Shown piece by piece: positions 8,393-19,316 of a DNA stretch of 64,000 nt. Every line of letters begins with the position of its first letter. Positions within the stretch are counted from its first letter, which is position 1. Source of the stretch: Metabacillus schmidteae (GTDB lineage: Bacteria; Bacillota; Bacilli; Bacillales; Bacillaceae); contig NZ_CAESCH010000001.1 of assembly GCF_903166545.1 (NCBI RefSeq), positions 996,001 through 1,060,000 on the forward strand, in the 5' to 3' direction. The translations under genes and the position numbers were made by a program. Below the pieces are notes generated by a model. It was not told the origin of the DNA. It made no database searches and saw only the letters and a list, made by a program, of their open reading frames with translations.

Positions 8393-9379
8393 ATGGTTAG
8401 ATTCGGTATTATCGGAACAAATTGGATAACAGAACGTTTTCTTGAAGCAGCAAGTAAGATAGAAGATTTCAAACTTACAGCTGTTTATTCGAGAACAAGT
8501 GAAAAAGCTGGTGAGTTTGCTAGTAAATTTGGAGCGGAATATACATACACAGACTTAAATGAGTTTGTGAGCAGTCCTGAATTTGATGCGGTCTATATTG
8601 CAAGTCCAAATTCACTACATGCATCCCAAGCTATTTTTTGTATGCAAAATGGCAAGCATGTTATTTGTGAAAAGCCGATGGCATCCAATGCAGATGAAGT
8701 AAGTAAAATGATTGCAGCTGCTAAGGAGAATAATGTGGTCTTAATGGAAGCCTTAAAAACAACACAATTACCTAACTTCCTAGCTATAAAAGAGAATTTA
8801 CATAAAATTGGCAAGGTGAGAAGATACTTTGCAAGCTATTGCCAATACTCTTCACGTTATGATAAATACAAGGAAGGAACTGTGTTAAACGCTTTTAAAC
8901 CAGAGTTTTCGAATGGATCATTAATGGATATTGGTATTTATTGTGTGTATCCAGCAGTGGCATTATTCGGTGAGCCGAAGGAGGTAAAAGCATCCAGTTA
9001 CATGCTGGAGTCGGGTGTGGACGGAGAAGGAAGTCTTTTGCTTACATATGACGAAATGGATGCTGTTATCATGTATTCTAAAATAACAAATTCTTATGTG
9101 CCTTCCGAAATTCAAGGGGAGAACGGCAGCATCATCATTGATAAAATTCATACACCTGAAAGTGTAAAAATACAGTACAAAGACGGCACAGTTGAAGACA
9201 TTACAAGAGAGCAAGTTTCGGAGAGCATGTATTATGAGGCGAAAGAATTTATTTCTTTAGTTTCTCAAAATAAACAACAATCTGAACTTAATTCTCATCA
9301 AAATTCATTCATAACAGCAAATATTTTAGGAGCAGCTCGTAAGCAAATAGGGCTTGTTTATCCAGCTGACCAAAAATAA
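8393..9379 (+). CDS. Gfo/Idh/MocA-family oxidoreductase (YulF-like)
   Basis: The 328-residue protein has the Rossmann start GIIGTNWITERF, the motif VYIASPNSLHASQA, and the family EKP (CEKPMASNADE) with the catalytic lysine. The C-terminal alpha/beta domain includes GSLMDIGIYCVYPA. It is predicted to be an NAD(P)-dependent dehydrogenase of sugars or polyols; the substrate is not deducible. It resembles Bacillus YulF. GGAGG lies 9 bp upstream of the ATG. It stands alone between a HAD hydrolase and the arabinan regulator. Confidence 0.85.
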   Translation: MVRFGIIGTNWITERFLEAASKIEDFKLTAVYSRTSEKAGEFASKFGAEYTYTDLNEFVSSPEFDAVYIASPNSLHASQAIFCMQNGKHVICEKPMASNADEVSKMIAAAKENNVVLMEALKTTQLPNFLAIKENLHKIGKVRRYFASYCQYSSRYDKYKEGTVLNAFKPEFSNGSLMDIGIYCVYPAVALFGEPKEVKASSYMLESGVDGEGSLLLTYDEMDAVIMYSKITNSYVPSEIQGENGSIIIDKIHTPESVKIQYKDGTVEDITREQVSESMYYEAKEFISLVSQNKQQSELNSHQNSFITANILGAARKQIGLVYPADQK

Positions 9380-9567
9380 AGCAGAGGGACTAATAGGACA
9401 GCCCCATTAACGAAATAATGGAAATCCAAGAAAGCTTAGATTTTAATTTTCCACCATAGTTTTTTATCATCTTTTGCGCGGATCAAAGACCAGTAAGATT
9501 AAGGGGGTTGTCTAAATGGAGACGGCCCTCACTCTATATTACGAATTATCCTGAGGATTAGATTGTA

Positions 9568-10485
9568 TTATTTCTTCACTTCATATAAAACCCGAGCGAT
9601 AATATCATGATTAAAATTTCCGAATTTTTCCCCGAAGAGTGTTAAACCTCCACCACCCTTTTCGTTATCGAAAACAGCAAGCTTTAATTTAATATCAGAC
9701 TTCATGTTTAATTGAATATCGGAAATGGTCACATTTGAGATGCGGCATCCATCAATAAAGGAGCCTTCTTTGTTAATTCGGAGTAATTTCGCTTTACCAT
9801 ATTGATTAAGATGTCCCGGCCACCAATTAGGATTATTATCTCCTCTTACCTCACCGTAGTCACCGGGGGATGTCCAAAAACCTAATTCAATATTATTAAT
9901 GTAAAAGTAAATATTAGAAGGCCATTCGTCACTGTAACCAGGGGCTTCAGAGCTTAACTCAAAAATAAATTGTAATTCGCTGAATTCTTCACTTCGTTTT
10001 AGGTAATTTGGTATACGGTATTCAAGAAAACCATTATTCAGCCAAATAATTTCTGCATTGATATGATCCGGGTCAGCAAAGTAACGTGGATCGTCAAACT
10101 CTCCGATTATACTATCTTTTGTGGCTAAACCACAGGTAGGCTCTGCATGATAATCACAATAATGACCAATCTTAATCTCATATTCATACGAGTGCCCAAT
10201 TTCTTCTTTGTTTTGTAACTCCACTGTTAGTATATCCTCGTTCAGATAGCACATTTTTTGGATGCCATGCTTTCCAACAGTTGTTGTAATATCAATAATA
10301 CCGCTGTCTTCCAGCTTTTTTATATGCATCGTAACGGCACCATTTGTTAAATTTAATTTCTCAGCTAGATCATTTAAATTTAAACTGTCGTATTTGTTTA
10401 GAAGGTTTATAATTTCAATCCGAGTTTCGGAACTTAACGCTTTAAATATATTTAACCCTGAATGTAGATCCTTAATATGAATCAA
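9568..10485 (-). CDS. ArsR-type winged-helix regulator with C-terminal sugar-sensing region
   Basis: The 305-residue regulator has an N-terminal HTH (FKALSSETRIEIINLL, then LNLTNGAVTMHIKKLEDSGII) followed by ~200 residues with many Trp and Tyr. That part (SEAPGYSDEWPSNIYFYIN, WWPGHLNQYG) looks like a carbohydrate-binding beta-sandwich. It is divergent from the arabinan-use operon, so it most likely represses it and responds to an arabino-sugar; this is inference from context. TTG 10485 has AAGGGGG at 8 bp, while the alternative ATG at 10512 lacks a ribosome site. Large regulators of this design are uncommon within ArsR. Confidence 0.75.
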   Translation of the reverse strand: MIHIKDLHSGLNIFKALSSETRIEIINLLNKYDSLNLNDLAEKLNLTNGAVTMHIKKLEDSGIIDITTTVGKHGIQKMCYLNEDILTVELQNKEEIGHSYEYEIKIGHYCDYHAEPTCGLATKDSIIGEFDDPRYFADPDHINAEIIWLNNGFLEYRIPNYLKRSEEFSELQFIFELSSEAPGYSDEWPSNIYFYINNIELGFWTSPGDYGEVRGDNNPNWWPGHLNQYGKAKLLRINKEGSFIDGCRISNVTISDIQLNMKSDIKLKLAVFDNEKGGGGLTLFGEKFGNFNHDIIARVLYEVKK

Positions 10486-10672
10486 TGACGAATCCCCCTT
10501 TTTTACCAACATTTATATTATTTTAGTTCATTATAAAATAAATAAAAGATGATTAGAAGCAGTTTGTTTTATATTTACCTAAAATAAATTTCATTACATA
10601 ATTTAATATGCTAATAGTACTGAAAATACTGGTATTATAATGAATTAAGTCTATTTATTAACTAATTAGTAA

Positions 10673-10688
10673 AAGAAAACGCATACAT
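10673..10688 (+). promoter_or_regulatory. cre-like CcpA site
   Basis: AAGAAAACGCATACAT matches the cre consensus WTGNAARCGNWWWCAW at all positions but one. It lies just upstream of the -35 box of the sugar transporter promoter and between the divergent genes. Carbon catabolite control is expected for such an operon. Confidence 0.5.
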
Positions 10689-10695
10689 TTTCCTG

Positions 10696-10725
10696 TTGAC
10701 AATAAAAATATTGATAATTTATTAT
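10696..10725 (+). promoter_or_regulatory. SigA promoter of the arabinan-use operon
   Basis: -35 TTGACA (10696-10701) and -10 TATTAT (10720-10725) with 18-bp spacing. Transcription should start near 10732. Confidence 0.65.
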
Positions 10726-10736
10726 AAAAACATAAA

Positions 10737-10760
10737 ATGTTTTAGCATTTTCTAAAACAT
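10737..10760. promoter_or_regulatory. Palindromic operator overlapping the transcription start
   Basis: ATGTTTTAG, six bases, CTAAAACAT: a perfect 9-bp inverted repeat at about +5 to +28 of the predicted transcript. It is ideally placed for repression by the divergent ArsR-type regulator. Confidence 0.6.
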
Positions 10761-10819
10761 AATATCATAGGCTTTATCCTGAAAAGGTTAAGCATATATC
10801 AAACACAAGGGGGAGAAAG

Positions 10820-12127
10820 ATGAAAAAGCATCTGTTTGTATTATTGTCTATGATTCTCGCATTTTCAGTCATCTTAGTAGGTTGTTCTGGGGATAAAACA
10901 TCTAACGAAGGTGGTAGTGAAAGTGGAGGTAACGGAAATGAGTTAGAACTTTGGACATTTAACGAATTACATGGTAAGTATTATGAATTCATGGCGGAAG
11001 AATGGAACAAAGCAAACCCTGATAATCAAATTTCATTAAAAGCAAATGTTTACCCTTTTGATGACATGCATAACAAATTATTAGTAGCTCTTCAATCTGG
11101 TAAAGGGGCTCCGGATATTGCCGATATTGAGGTGGGGAAATTTCCGAATTTCTTAAAAGGTCAGCCTCAACTATTATCATTAAATGATGTAGTAGAACCG
11201 GAAGAAGGACAAATCGTTCAATCAAGATTAGACATTTACTCTAAAGAAGGAGAATATTACGGATTACCTTTCCACGTCGGAGCTGCAGTCATTTACTATA
11301 ATAAAGAAATTTTAGATAAAGCTGGTGTGAATCCTGATGATATTAAAACATGGGATGATTACGCAAAAGCAGGTAAGACAGTTTTAGAAAAAACAGGTGT
11401 TCCAATGACAACGGTTGAAACAACTGATCATTGGTCATTATGGCCGCAAGTTGCACAATTAGAAGGATCTGATGATTTACTAGATGAGAATGGTGAACCG
11501 AATTTAGATGATCCAAGAATTCTAGAAATCTTAAAATATCAACAAAATCTAGTGAAAGATGGCATTGCGGAAGTAGTTTCTGGAAATGGCCATCATTCAG
11601 AAGAATATTACGGCCTCATGAACAATGGTGGTGCTGCATCTGTTTGGATGCCAATGTGGTATATGGGGAGATTTACAGATTATATGCCTGACTTAAAAGG
11701 GAAAATCGTCATTAAGCCAATGCCGGCTTGGGAAGAGGGAGGCCCTCGCTCAGCAGGTATGGGTGGTACAGGTACAACTGTAACGGCTCAAGCTGAAAAT
11801 CCTGATTTAGCGAAAGAGTTCATTGCTTTTGCCAAATTATCAAAAGAAGGAAATATCCAATTGTGGAAACAGCTTGGATTTGACCCTCCACGAAGTGAAG
11901 TATGGGATCTACCTGAATTAAAAGAAGAAAATAAGTTTACTGAATATTTTGGACCGGATATTTTTGATACGTTAATTGAAGTAAAAGATGAAATTGAAGG
12001 CGTTAACATCGGAGAAAAAACACCAACTGTGATGGAAGTCATTGACACCCAAGTATTATTCCGCATACTACAGGATCAAGAAGATCCTGAGAAGGTACTT
12101 AAAGAAGCACAAGATCAGGTGAAATAA
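10820..12127 (+). CDS. ABC transporter sugar-binding lipoprotein (AraN-like)
   Basis: The 435-residue family-1 extracellular solute-binding protein has a signal peptide ending in the lipobox LVGC, followed by a Gly/Ser-rich linker and ELELWTFNELHGKYYEF. It should capture arabinose or arabino-oligosaccharides outside the membrane and feed the two permeases that follow, since an arabinofuranosidase is in the same operon. No ATPase is encoded; such importers usually share the MsmX ATPase. It is separated from the permease gene by a 215-bp structured gap, which may keep binding-protein expression higher than permease expression. Confidence 0.87.
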   Translation: MKKHLFVLLSMILAFSVILVGCSGDKTSNEGGSESGGNGNELELWTFNELHGKYYEFMAEEWNKANPDNQISLKANVYPFDDMHNKLLVALQSGKGAPDIADIEVGKFPNFLKGQPQLLSLNDVVEPEEGQIVQSRLDIYSKEGEYYGLPFHVGAAVIYYNKEILDKAGVNPDDIKTWDDYAKAGKTVLEKTGVPMTTVETTDHWSLWPQVAQLEGSDDLLDENGEPNLDDPRILEILKYQQNLVKDGIAEVVSGNGHHSEEYYGLMNNGGAASVWMPMWYMGRFTDYMPDLKGKIVIKPMPAWEEGGPRSAGMGGTGTTVTAQAENPDLAKEFIAFAKLSKEGNIQLWKQLGFDPPRSEVWDLPELKEENKFTEYFGPDIFDTLIEVKDEIEGVNIGEKTPTVMEVIDTQVLFRILQDQEDPEKVLKEAQDQVK

Positions 12128-12166
12128 TCACATAATAAGGGACTGGCATGAAATAGGGTCAGATCT

Positions 12167-12302
12167 CTCCCCTAAAGATATAGGATTCTTTATACTATCA
12201 AAAAGTATATAAATTTTATGGGTGATAGTATAAGAAAAACTGAGGCTTTCGCCATTAGACCTTGATGACAAGCCAAGTTTTTCTAATATCTTTAGGGGGG
12301 AG
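12167..12302 (+). repeat. Multi-branched inverted-repeat element between binding protein and permease
   Basis: Outer arms CTCCCCTAAAGATAT (12167-12181) and ATATCTTTAGGGG...GAG (12286-12302) enclose two more perfect stems. These are TATACTATCA/TGATAGTATA (12191-12200 and 12223-12232) and AGAAAAACT/AGTTTTTCT (12233-12241 and 12276-12284), the latter continued by GGCTT/AAGCC. The RNA would fold into a closed multi-branch structure of about 136 nt. It may be a MITE-like insertion or an mRNA-processing/attenuation element. Confidence 0.6.
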
Positions 12303-12342
12303 TCACTCTATAACGTCAACCTTTTACAAGGGAGGTATTTCG

Positions 12343-13290
12343 ATGGCGAATAGCAACTTAAATATTCGCAATAATCAATCTATAGAAGTTGGAAGGAAGA
12401 AGAAGCTTTCAAACCTTCTTTACTCACAAAAGATTGCACCGTATTTCTTTGTTTTACCTTTTCTTTTATCTTTTGCAATATTCTTTGCTTATCCGGTCGT
12501 TTCTACTGTTGTCATGAGTTTTCAAGAGGTATTACCTGGCCAGGTGACATTTATTGGTTTTCAAAACTATCAAGAATTACTGAATCCGATTTTCTTTAAA
12601 GCTCTTCAGAACAGCACTGTATATACAGCACTGACCTTATTAGTTCTTATACCGATACCACTTTTATTAGCGGTGTTCTTAAACTCTAAGATCATGGTTT
12701 TAAAGAATTTCTTTAGATCAGTCATCTTTATTCCTGCGTTAACATCTGTTGTTGTTGCCGGTATTATCTTTCGATTAATTTTTGGTTCACAAGATGGGGC
12801 CCTACTAAACTCTATTATCGGTGTCTTCGGAATGGACCCAAAAGAGTGGCTGAATAATGCCGGGTTAAGTATGTTTGCTTTGGTTGTTTTAGCCACCTGG
12901 AAATGGATGGGGATAAACCTTCTCTACTTTTTGGCGGGGTTACAAAATATACCTAAGGAATTGTATGAGGCAGCGGATGTTGATGGTGCTTCTACTTGGA
13001 AGAAGTTTACGAATGTAACAGTGCCATTATTAAAACCGATCACGATTTATGTATTTACGATTAGTATTTATGGCGGTTACTCAATGTTTGCGGAGAGTTA
13101 TATGCTTTATGGCAGTAATAATTCACCTAACAATATGGGATTAACAATTGTCGGCTACTTGTATCGTAATGGTATTGAGCAAAATAATTTAGGATTTGGT
13201 TCAGCAGTTGGGATTACATTATTACTCGTTACCTTTGTGATTACAATGATTCAGCTATCATTATCTGGGATGTTCAAGAAGGAGGGATAA
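12343..13290 (+). CDS. Sugar ABC transporter permease (AraP/MalF type)
   Basis: The 315-residue inner-membrane permease has six helices after a polar N-terminus. The EAA loop reads YEAADVDGASTWKKFTNVTVPLLKP, the site that docks the ATPase. It works with the following permease and the lipoprotein as an importer of arabino-sugars by context. The open frame extends upstream to 12262, but ATG 12343 has GGGAGG at 7 bp and gives the usual N-terminus; the extension falls inside the inverted-repeat element. Confidence 0.9.
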   Translation: MANSNLNIRNNQSIEVGRKKKLSNLLYSQKIAPYFFVLPFLLSFAIFFAYPVVSTVVMSFQEVLPGQVTFIGFQNYQELLNPIFFKALQNSTVYTALTLLVLIPIPLLLAVFLNSKIMVLKNFFRSVIFIPALTSVVVAGIIFRLIFGSQDGALLNSIIGVFGMDPKEWLNNAGLSMFALVVLATWKWMGINLLYFLAGLQNIPKELYEAADVDGASTWKKFTNVTVPLLKPITIYVFTISIYGGYSMFAESYMLYGSNNSPNNMGLTIVGYLYRNGIEQNNLGFGSAVGITLLLVTFVITMIQLSLSGMFKKEG

Positions 13291-13293
13291 TGG

Positions 13294-14142
13294 ATGAAAA
13301 CAAAGCAACGAAAAAAATGGAAACTGTCAACAATTATTCTACTCATTGTTTTTATAGCCATCTCAATATTTGCTTTATTTCCTTTACTAGCTATCACTTT
13401 AGCATCCTTTAAACCATCTCAAGAGATTATGAGATTTGGGTTGAATTTAAAATTACAGCCTGAGGTTTTATCTTTTGATAACTATGCCTTTATTTTTTCA
13501 GGAGCTTCTGATTATTTTATTTGGTATAAAAATAGTATTCTTATTACCATTGTTTCCACAGTGCTATGCCTCTTATTAACTTGTATGGTTGGGTATGGTC
13601 TTGCAGTATATGACTTTAAATTTAAAAACTTAATCTTTGGAATGGTACTCGTGATCATGATGGTCCCGGTGGAAATTATTATGCTTCCTTTATATAAGCT
13701 AACAATGAGTTTAGGATTAATGGATACATTAGTAGGGGCATTTCTACCATTCATAGTAGCACCAATTCCTATCTTTTTCTTTAGACAATATGCAAGTGGA
13801 TTACCTAGAGATTTACTAGACGCAGCAAGGGTAGATGGTTCCACAGAATTAGGGATTTTCTTCCGTGTTATGATGCCGCTAATGCTGCCTGCTTTCTCAT
13901 CAATGGCAATATTACAGGCTTTAGCTAGCTGGAATAACTTCTTATGGCCGCTAATTGTATTAAGATCAAGTGAAAAACTTACGTTACCAATTGGATTATC
14001 TACCTTATTAACTCCTTATGGAAATAACTACGATGTATTAATAGCTGGTTCTGTTTTGGCTATCATTCCAATTCTGATCGTATTTATTTTCTTCCAACGA
14101 TACTTTATTGAAGGTATGACAGCTGGAGGAGTAAAGGGTTAA
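13294..14142 (+). CDS. Sugar ABC transporter permease (AraQ/MalG type)
   Basis: The 282-residue partner permease has six membrane helices and the EAA-loop region LLDAARVDGSTELGIFFRVMMPLMLPA. It ends in YFIEGMTAGGVKG, the typical MalG-family tail (EGMTAGGVKG). It begins three bases after the stop of the first permease, with AAGGAGGG upstream, so the two are translated together. Confidence 0.92.
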   Translation: MKTKQRKKWKLSTIILLIVFIAISIFALFPLLAITLASFKPSQEIMRFGLNLKLQPEVLSFDNYAFIFSGASDYFIWYKNSILITIVSTVLCLLLTCMVGYGLAVYDFKFKNLIFGMVLVIMMVPVEIIMLPLYKLTMSLGLMDTLVGAFLPFIVAPIPIFFFRQYASGLPRDLLDAARVDGSTELGIFFRVMMPLMLPAFSSMAILQALASWNNFLWPLIVLRSSEKLTLPIGLSTLLTPYGNNYDVLIAGSVLAIIPILIVFIFFQRYFIEGMTAGGVKG

Positions 14143-14151
14143 TTACTATAA

Positions 14152-15690
<1,539 letters not shown>

Positions 15691-15704
15691 AAAAAATTTA
15701 CTGG

Positions 15705-15738
15705 AATAGCTGTCGTGAACATCGACAGCTATTTTCTT
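15705..15738 (+). terminator. Terminator or attenuator after abfA
   Basis: AATAGCTGTCG and CGACAGCTATTTTCTT form a perfect hairpin. The DUF624 gene starts only about 45 bp further on, so read-through is possible. Confidence 0.75.
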
Positions 15739-15783
15739 AGAAGTTACTTATTTTGAATGTTTGTTTTGAAGGAGATGGGGATA

Positions 15784-16470
15784 TTGGCTGCACAACTTAC
15801 GGAAGGAATCACTCGTTTGTTGGTATGGATCATGAAGTTTTCCGTTATTAATTTAATATGGGTAACCTTTTGTCTACCAATTATTTTTATCACAATTCCA
15901 GTTTTTTTTGCTGACGATGCTTCAGGAGTATTTACGGTGTTATTGTTTCTTTCTATTATGGCACCATTCTTCTTTTTTCCTGCAACAATGGCTATGTTCG
16001 GTGTTGTGAGAAAATGGGTGATCGGTGTGGACGATGTTCCTCTCTTTTTCTCATTTTGGAAGATATATAAAGAAAATTATAAAAGAAGCTTTTTAAGTGG
16101 AATCTTCATTACATTTGTTTTCGCTATTTTAACGTTAGATATCTATTATTTTTCAACAATTAATCCAATGATAAGTGGTCTGTTTATCATTGCCTTATTC
16201 TTTAGTTTTCATTTTATGATCTTCTTTTTTGCTAATAGTGTCCATACAACCTTATCATTTTGGGATAACATGAAAAACTCTATGATCCTTTCCTTAATTA
16301 ATCCCGTATACAACCTTTGTATTTTATTTATCAATGTTATAATCCTGTATGTTAGTTTTCAATTATTTACGGCATTTATCCCATTTTTCATGGGAACAAC
16401 AATAGCTTTTGTTTCTTTTAAAGGATATTACCACCTATTCCGAAAAGTTCAGGAGAGTAGTAAAATTTAA
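15784..16470 (+). CDS. DUF624 (YesL-like) membrane protein
   Basis: The ~228-residue membrane protein has five or six helices. VINLIWVTFCLPIIFI is near the start and MFGVVRKWVIGVDDVP in the middle, matching the DUF624/YesL family. Its genes habitually accompany sugar ABC importers for plant polysaccharides, as here; the function is unknown, perhaps a transporter accessory. The TTG at 15784 is chosen because AAGGAG lies 9 bp upstream; ATG 15757 or 15775 would overlap that site. Confidence 0.75.
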   Translation: MAAQLTEGITRLLVWIMKFSVINLIWVTFCLPIIFITIPVFFADDASGVFTVLLFLSIMAPFFFFPATMAMFGVVRKWVIGVDDVPLFFSFWKIYKENYKRSFLSGIFITFVFAILTLDIYYFSTINPMISGLFIIALFFSFHFMIFFFANSVHTTLSFWDNMKNSMILSLINPVYNLCILFINVIILYVSFQLFTAFIPFFMGTTIAFVSFKGYYHLFRKVQESSKI

Positions 16471-16492
16471 TTTAAAAAGCGAAGATATAAAC

Positions 16493-16539
16493 AGGGGGTG
16501 TCCCAAAAATCAGCTTTCACTGATCTGGGGACATCCCCT
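16493..16539 (-). terminator. Terminator of the catalase gene
   Basis: AGGGGGTGTCCC pairs with GGGGACATCCCCT, with a small inner stem ATCAG/CTGAT. The U-tract on the minus strand is weak. Confidence 0.5.
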
Positions 16540-16544
16540 ACATA

Positions 16545-18227
16545 TTAATATGGATCTGCTTCGTGGCTTTTCTTAACAGCCTCTTCGGTTGCTTCATTCG
16601 CAGCTAATGTACCCTGCCCATATCTTGATTGACCAGATTCACGACCAGGAACTTTATTCAGTTCCATATCTTTCATACCTTTCATTTTCATCTCAATGCC
16701 TTCCTTCACACGACGGCCGTAATCTTCATCTGCTTGTGTGAAGTGTTCGATCATTGCATCCTGGATTTTTTTATCACATACTGCGAGTGCTTCAGAAAGA
16801 TTTTTTATTAATTCATCGCGCTCCCAATCTTCCAAGCTTCGGTATGTATGGCCAGCTTGACCGTAATTGTTAGGTCGATCAATTGGTGCAGTCATGGCAG
16901 CAGCATTATATGTTGGACGGTGCGGTTTGCGACCTTCTGTACTTGCTTCCTTAAAGCCGCCGAGCATTGATGGCTCATAATTGATATGTGGATTAGGTCC
17001 TGACTCTTCCGGATCACGTACATCCATTTGCCCACGCTGCTGATTTGTATGAACAGGAGCTTTTGGTGCATTAACCGGCAGTTTTAGATAGTTTGCTCCA
17101 ACTCGATAGCGTTGTGTATCAGAGTAAGAGAAAGTACGGCCTTGCAGCATTTTATCATCTGAAAAGTCCATACCATCAACAAGAACCCCTGTACCGAAAG
17201 CAGCTTGCTCAATTTCCGCATGGAAATCCTTTGGATTACGATCAAGAACCATACGCCCGACCGGCAACCATGGAAACTTATCCTCAGGCCAAAGCTTCGT
17301 ATCATCAAGAGGATCAAAGTCGAGTTCAGGATGATAATCATCTTCCATGATCTGAACAAAAAGTTCCCACTCTGGATAATCTCCACGCTCAATTGCTTCA
17401 TATAAATCCTGTGTTGCATGTCCTACGTTTTTCGCTTGAATAGAGTCAGCTTCTTCTTGTGTTAAATTACGGATTCCCTGTTTTGGCTCCCAGTGATATT
17501 TGACCAAAACAGCTTCACCCTCGGCATTCACCCATTTATACGTATTGACTCCAGAACCCTGCATATGACGGTATGTAGCTGGAATTCCCCATGGAGAGAA
17601 GAGGAATGTAATCATATGTGTCGCCTCAGGTGTACGGGAAACAAAATCAAACATTCTTTCAGGATTTGGAACATTTGAAGCCGGATCTGCTTTAAACGCG
17701 TGAATCATATCAGGAAACTTCATAGCATCACGAATAAAGAAGATTTTCAGGTTGTTTCCAACAAGATCCCAGTTTCCATCTTCCGTATACATTTTTACGG
17801 CAAAACCACGAGGGTCTCTTGCTGTTTCCGGTGAGTCTTTCGCTCCCGCCACTGTAGAAAAACGAACCATTAAAGGTGTCTTCTTCCCTGCTCCGGAAAA
17901 GACTTTCGCACGTGTATACTTTTCTACCGGTTCATCTCCTGCTTTTCCATACGTCTCAAAATAGCCAAATGCACCGGATCCTCGTGCATGTACCACACGC
18001 TCTGGCACTTCCTCACGATCAAAATGAGAAATTTTTTCAATGAAATGATAATTCTCAAGTGTAGCTGGTCCGCGATCTCCAATGGTACGAATGTTTTGAT
18101 TATCAAACACAGGGTGACCTTGACGGGTTGTTAACGTGTCATCAGAAACCTGATTTGTCTTATTGCCATTTACTGAATTCTCATTTGATGCTTCAAATTC
18201 TTCATGATGGGAATTGTCTTTTTTCAA
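16545..18227 (-). CDS. Heme catalase, small-subunit type with C-terminal extension
   Basis: The 560-residue monofunctional catalase has the active-site His in [15 protein letters not shown], the distal Asn in [11 protein letters not shown] and the proximal heme Tyr in [14 protein letters not shown]. It breaks hydrogen peroxide into water and oxygen. The Ser/Asn-rich leader of ~30 residues and the charged tail after the core are longer than in vegetative KatA. It may be a KatX-type spore catalase, but that is not provable here. TAGGAGG precedes the ATG. No PerR box is recognised upstream. Confidence 0.93.
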   Translation of the reverse strand: MKKDNSHHEEFEASNENSVNGNKTNQVSDDTLTTRQGHPVFDNQNIRTIGDRGPATLENYHFIEKISHFDREEVPERVVHARGSGAFGYFETYGKAGDEPVEKYTRAKVFSGAGKKTPLMVRFSTVAGAKDSPETARDPRGFAVKMYTEDGNWDLVGNNLKIFFIRDAMKFPDMIHAFKADPASNVPNPERMFDFVSRTPEATHMITFLFSPWGIPATYRHMQGSGVNTYKWVNAEGEAVLVKYHWEPKQGIRNLTQEEADSIQAKNVGHATQDLYEAIERGDYPEWELFVQIMEDDYHPELDFDPLDDTKLWPEDKFPWLPVGRMVLDRNPKDFHAEIEQAAFGTGVLVDGMDFSDDKMLQGRTFSYSDTQRYRVGANYLKLPVNAPKAPVHTNQQRGQMDVRDPEESGPNPHINYEPSMLGGFKEASTEGRKPHRPTYNAAAMTAPIDRPNNYGQAGHTYRSLEDWERDELIKNLSEALAVCDKKIQDAMIEHFTQADEDYGRRVKEGIEMKMKGMKDMELNKVPGRESGQSRYGQGTLAANEATEEAVKKSHEADPY

Positions 18228-18386
18228 TGGTTTGCCTCCTAAAACAAAATAAATGACCTTTTACATTTATTTGCTAAGGTGCCCAAAATTATACATATTG
18301 ATGTTTATTTAAAAACTTTGTATGAATTCTTTTTCGCTGCAAACAATAGAAGGTGAAAAAATGGTTGAGAAAAGAGGGTTTGACAG

Positions 18387-18515
18387 ATGGCAGAAAGAGA
18401 TAGTCATAAAAATCAACAAAAAAAGATGAAGAAAGCAAGTGATGCTATTAATACCGATAAAGACTTTGGGAATGACTTAGCGGAAAGAAAACACAACGAA
18501 AAAAGATCAAGATAA
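18387..18515 (+). CDS. Small basic hydrophilic protein, 42 residues
   Basis: ATG 18387 follows GAGGG at 7 bp and opens a 42-codon frame rich in Lys, Asn and Asp (MAERDSHKNQQKKMKKASDA at the start). It is followed within 6 bp by a strong terminator, which supports a real gene. Composition resembles small stress or spore proteins of Bacillus, but I do not recognise the family. Confidence 0.5.
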   Translation: MAERDSHKNQQKKMKKASDAINTDKDFGNDLAERKHNEKRSR

Positions 18516-18520
18516 TAAAT

Positions 18521-18550
18521 AAGACCCCAGAGATTTTCTGGGGTCTTTTA
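18521..18550. terminator. Bidirectional terminator
   Basis: AAGACCCCAGA and TCTGGGGTCTTTTA form a perfect stem between the convergent small gene and STAS gene. Confidence 0.88.
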
Positions 18551-18556
18551 ACGATA

Positions 18557-19303
18557 TTAGATAATAAAGCTCCTAATAGCAGAGTGTAAATCTTTTAAAA
18601 AATATGTATTTGGATTAACAGGAAGACTGTTTAACACCTTCGCATGAAGAGGGCTAACTCCAATAATATACGAGTCTGTGCCCATTACTCTAAGCTCTAA
18701 AACTAAGGTGCGCAGCGCTCGAATTCCTTCATTAGTAATGTCACCAATGCCGTGAAAGTCAATAAGAATTCGCTCGATTTGCTGGTCCGTAATTTTTTCT
18801 ACTATACGGTTGTGATTTTTCTTTACTAACTCAATATTTAACTCACCGATAAGGGGAACAAGAATCATTCCTTTTGCAAGATAAATAATTGGGACAGATA
18901 ATTCCAGTATCCGTTCAAATGATTTTTCAAGCTGTTCCTTTTTTTCTAACAGTTCAAAATTTGTTTCTGATAAACGCTTTCGATGCTGTTCAACCGCATC
19001 AATCAATGATTGAATTCGATCATCTTGTTCAATACATACAATATGCCCAAGATTATTTTGCCAATTGATTTGTATTTGAAATAAGGCATAAGGAGAGTTC
19101 TTCGTTTTTAAAACAAGTTCAGTTGTTACAAAGGTAGCAGATGTGAGAGTTCGTAATGCTTTCTTTTGACTTTCAAGGTCAACGATTTCTAAAAAACGAT
19201 CAGATTCATCGAATGTATGGCGTGCAATATCAGAGGCATCAATAATGTGAAAGTCTTGATTAATCGTAAAATACGGAAGTGGAAGATGCTTTATTGCGGA
19301 CAA
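18557..19303 (-). CDS. PAS-STAS domain regulator, RsbR-like
   Basis: The 248-residue protein has a PAS-like N-terminus (LPYFTINQDFHIIDASDIA), a coiled-coil linker around residues 95-130 and a C-terminal STAS domain. That domain carries VPIIYLAKGMILVPLIGEL and IERILIDFHGIGDITNEGI. This order is that of RsbR stressosome proteins, which control SigB. The position of the phosphorylated Thr of RsbR (DxTG) is His here (DFHG), and the second Thr also seems absent, so signalling must differ. It starts 13 bp after the B12-binding gene and is co-transcribed with it. Confidence 0.75.
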   Translation of the reverse strand: MSAIKHLPLPYFTINQDFHIIDASDIARHTFDESDRFLEIVDLESQKKALRTLTSATFVTTELVLKTKNSPYALFQIQINWQNNLGHIVCIEQDDRIQSLIDAVEQHRKRLSETNFELLEKKEQLEKSFERILELSVPIIYLAKGMILVPLIGELNIELVKKNHNRIVEKITDQQIERILIDFHGIGDITNEGIRALRTLVLELRVMGTDSYIIGVSPLHAKVLNSLPVNPNTYFLKDLHSAIRSFII

Positions 19304-19316
19304 GTCGAATACCTCC

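Noticed and set aside
17084..17419. Frames of 66-111 codons on both strands inside the catalase gene
   Set aside because: They are shadows of the catalase reading frame, with no independent support.
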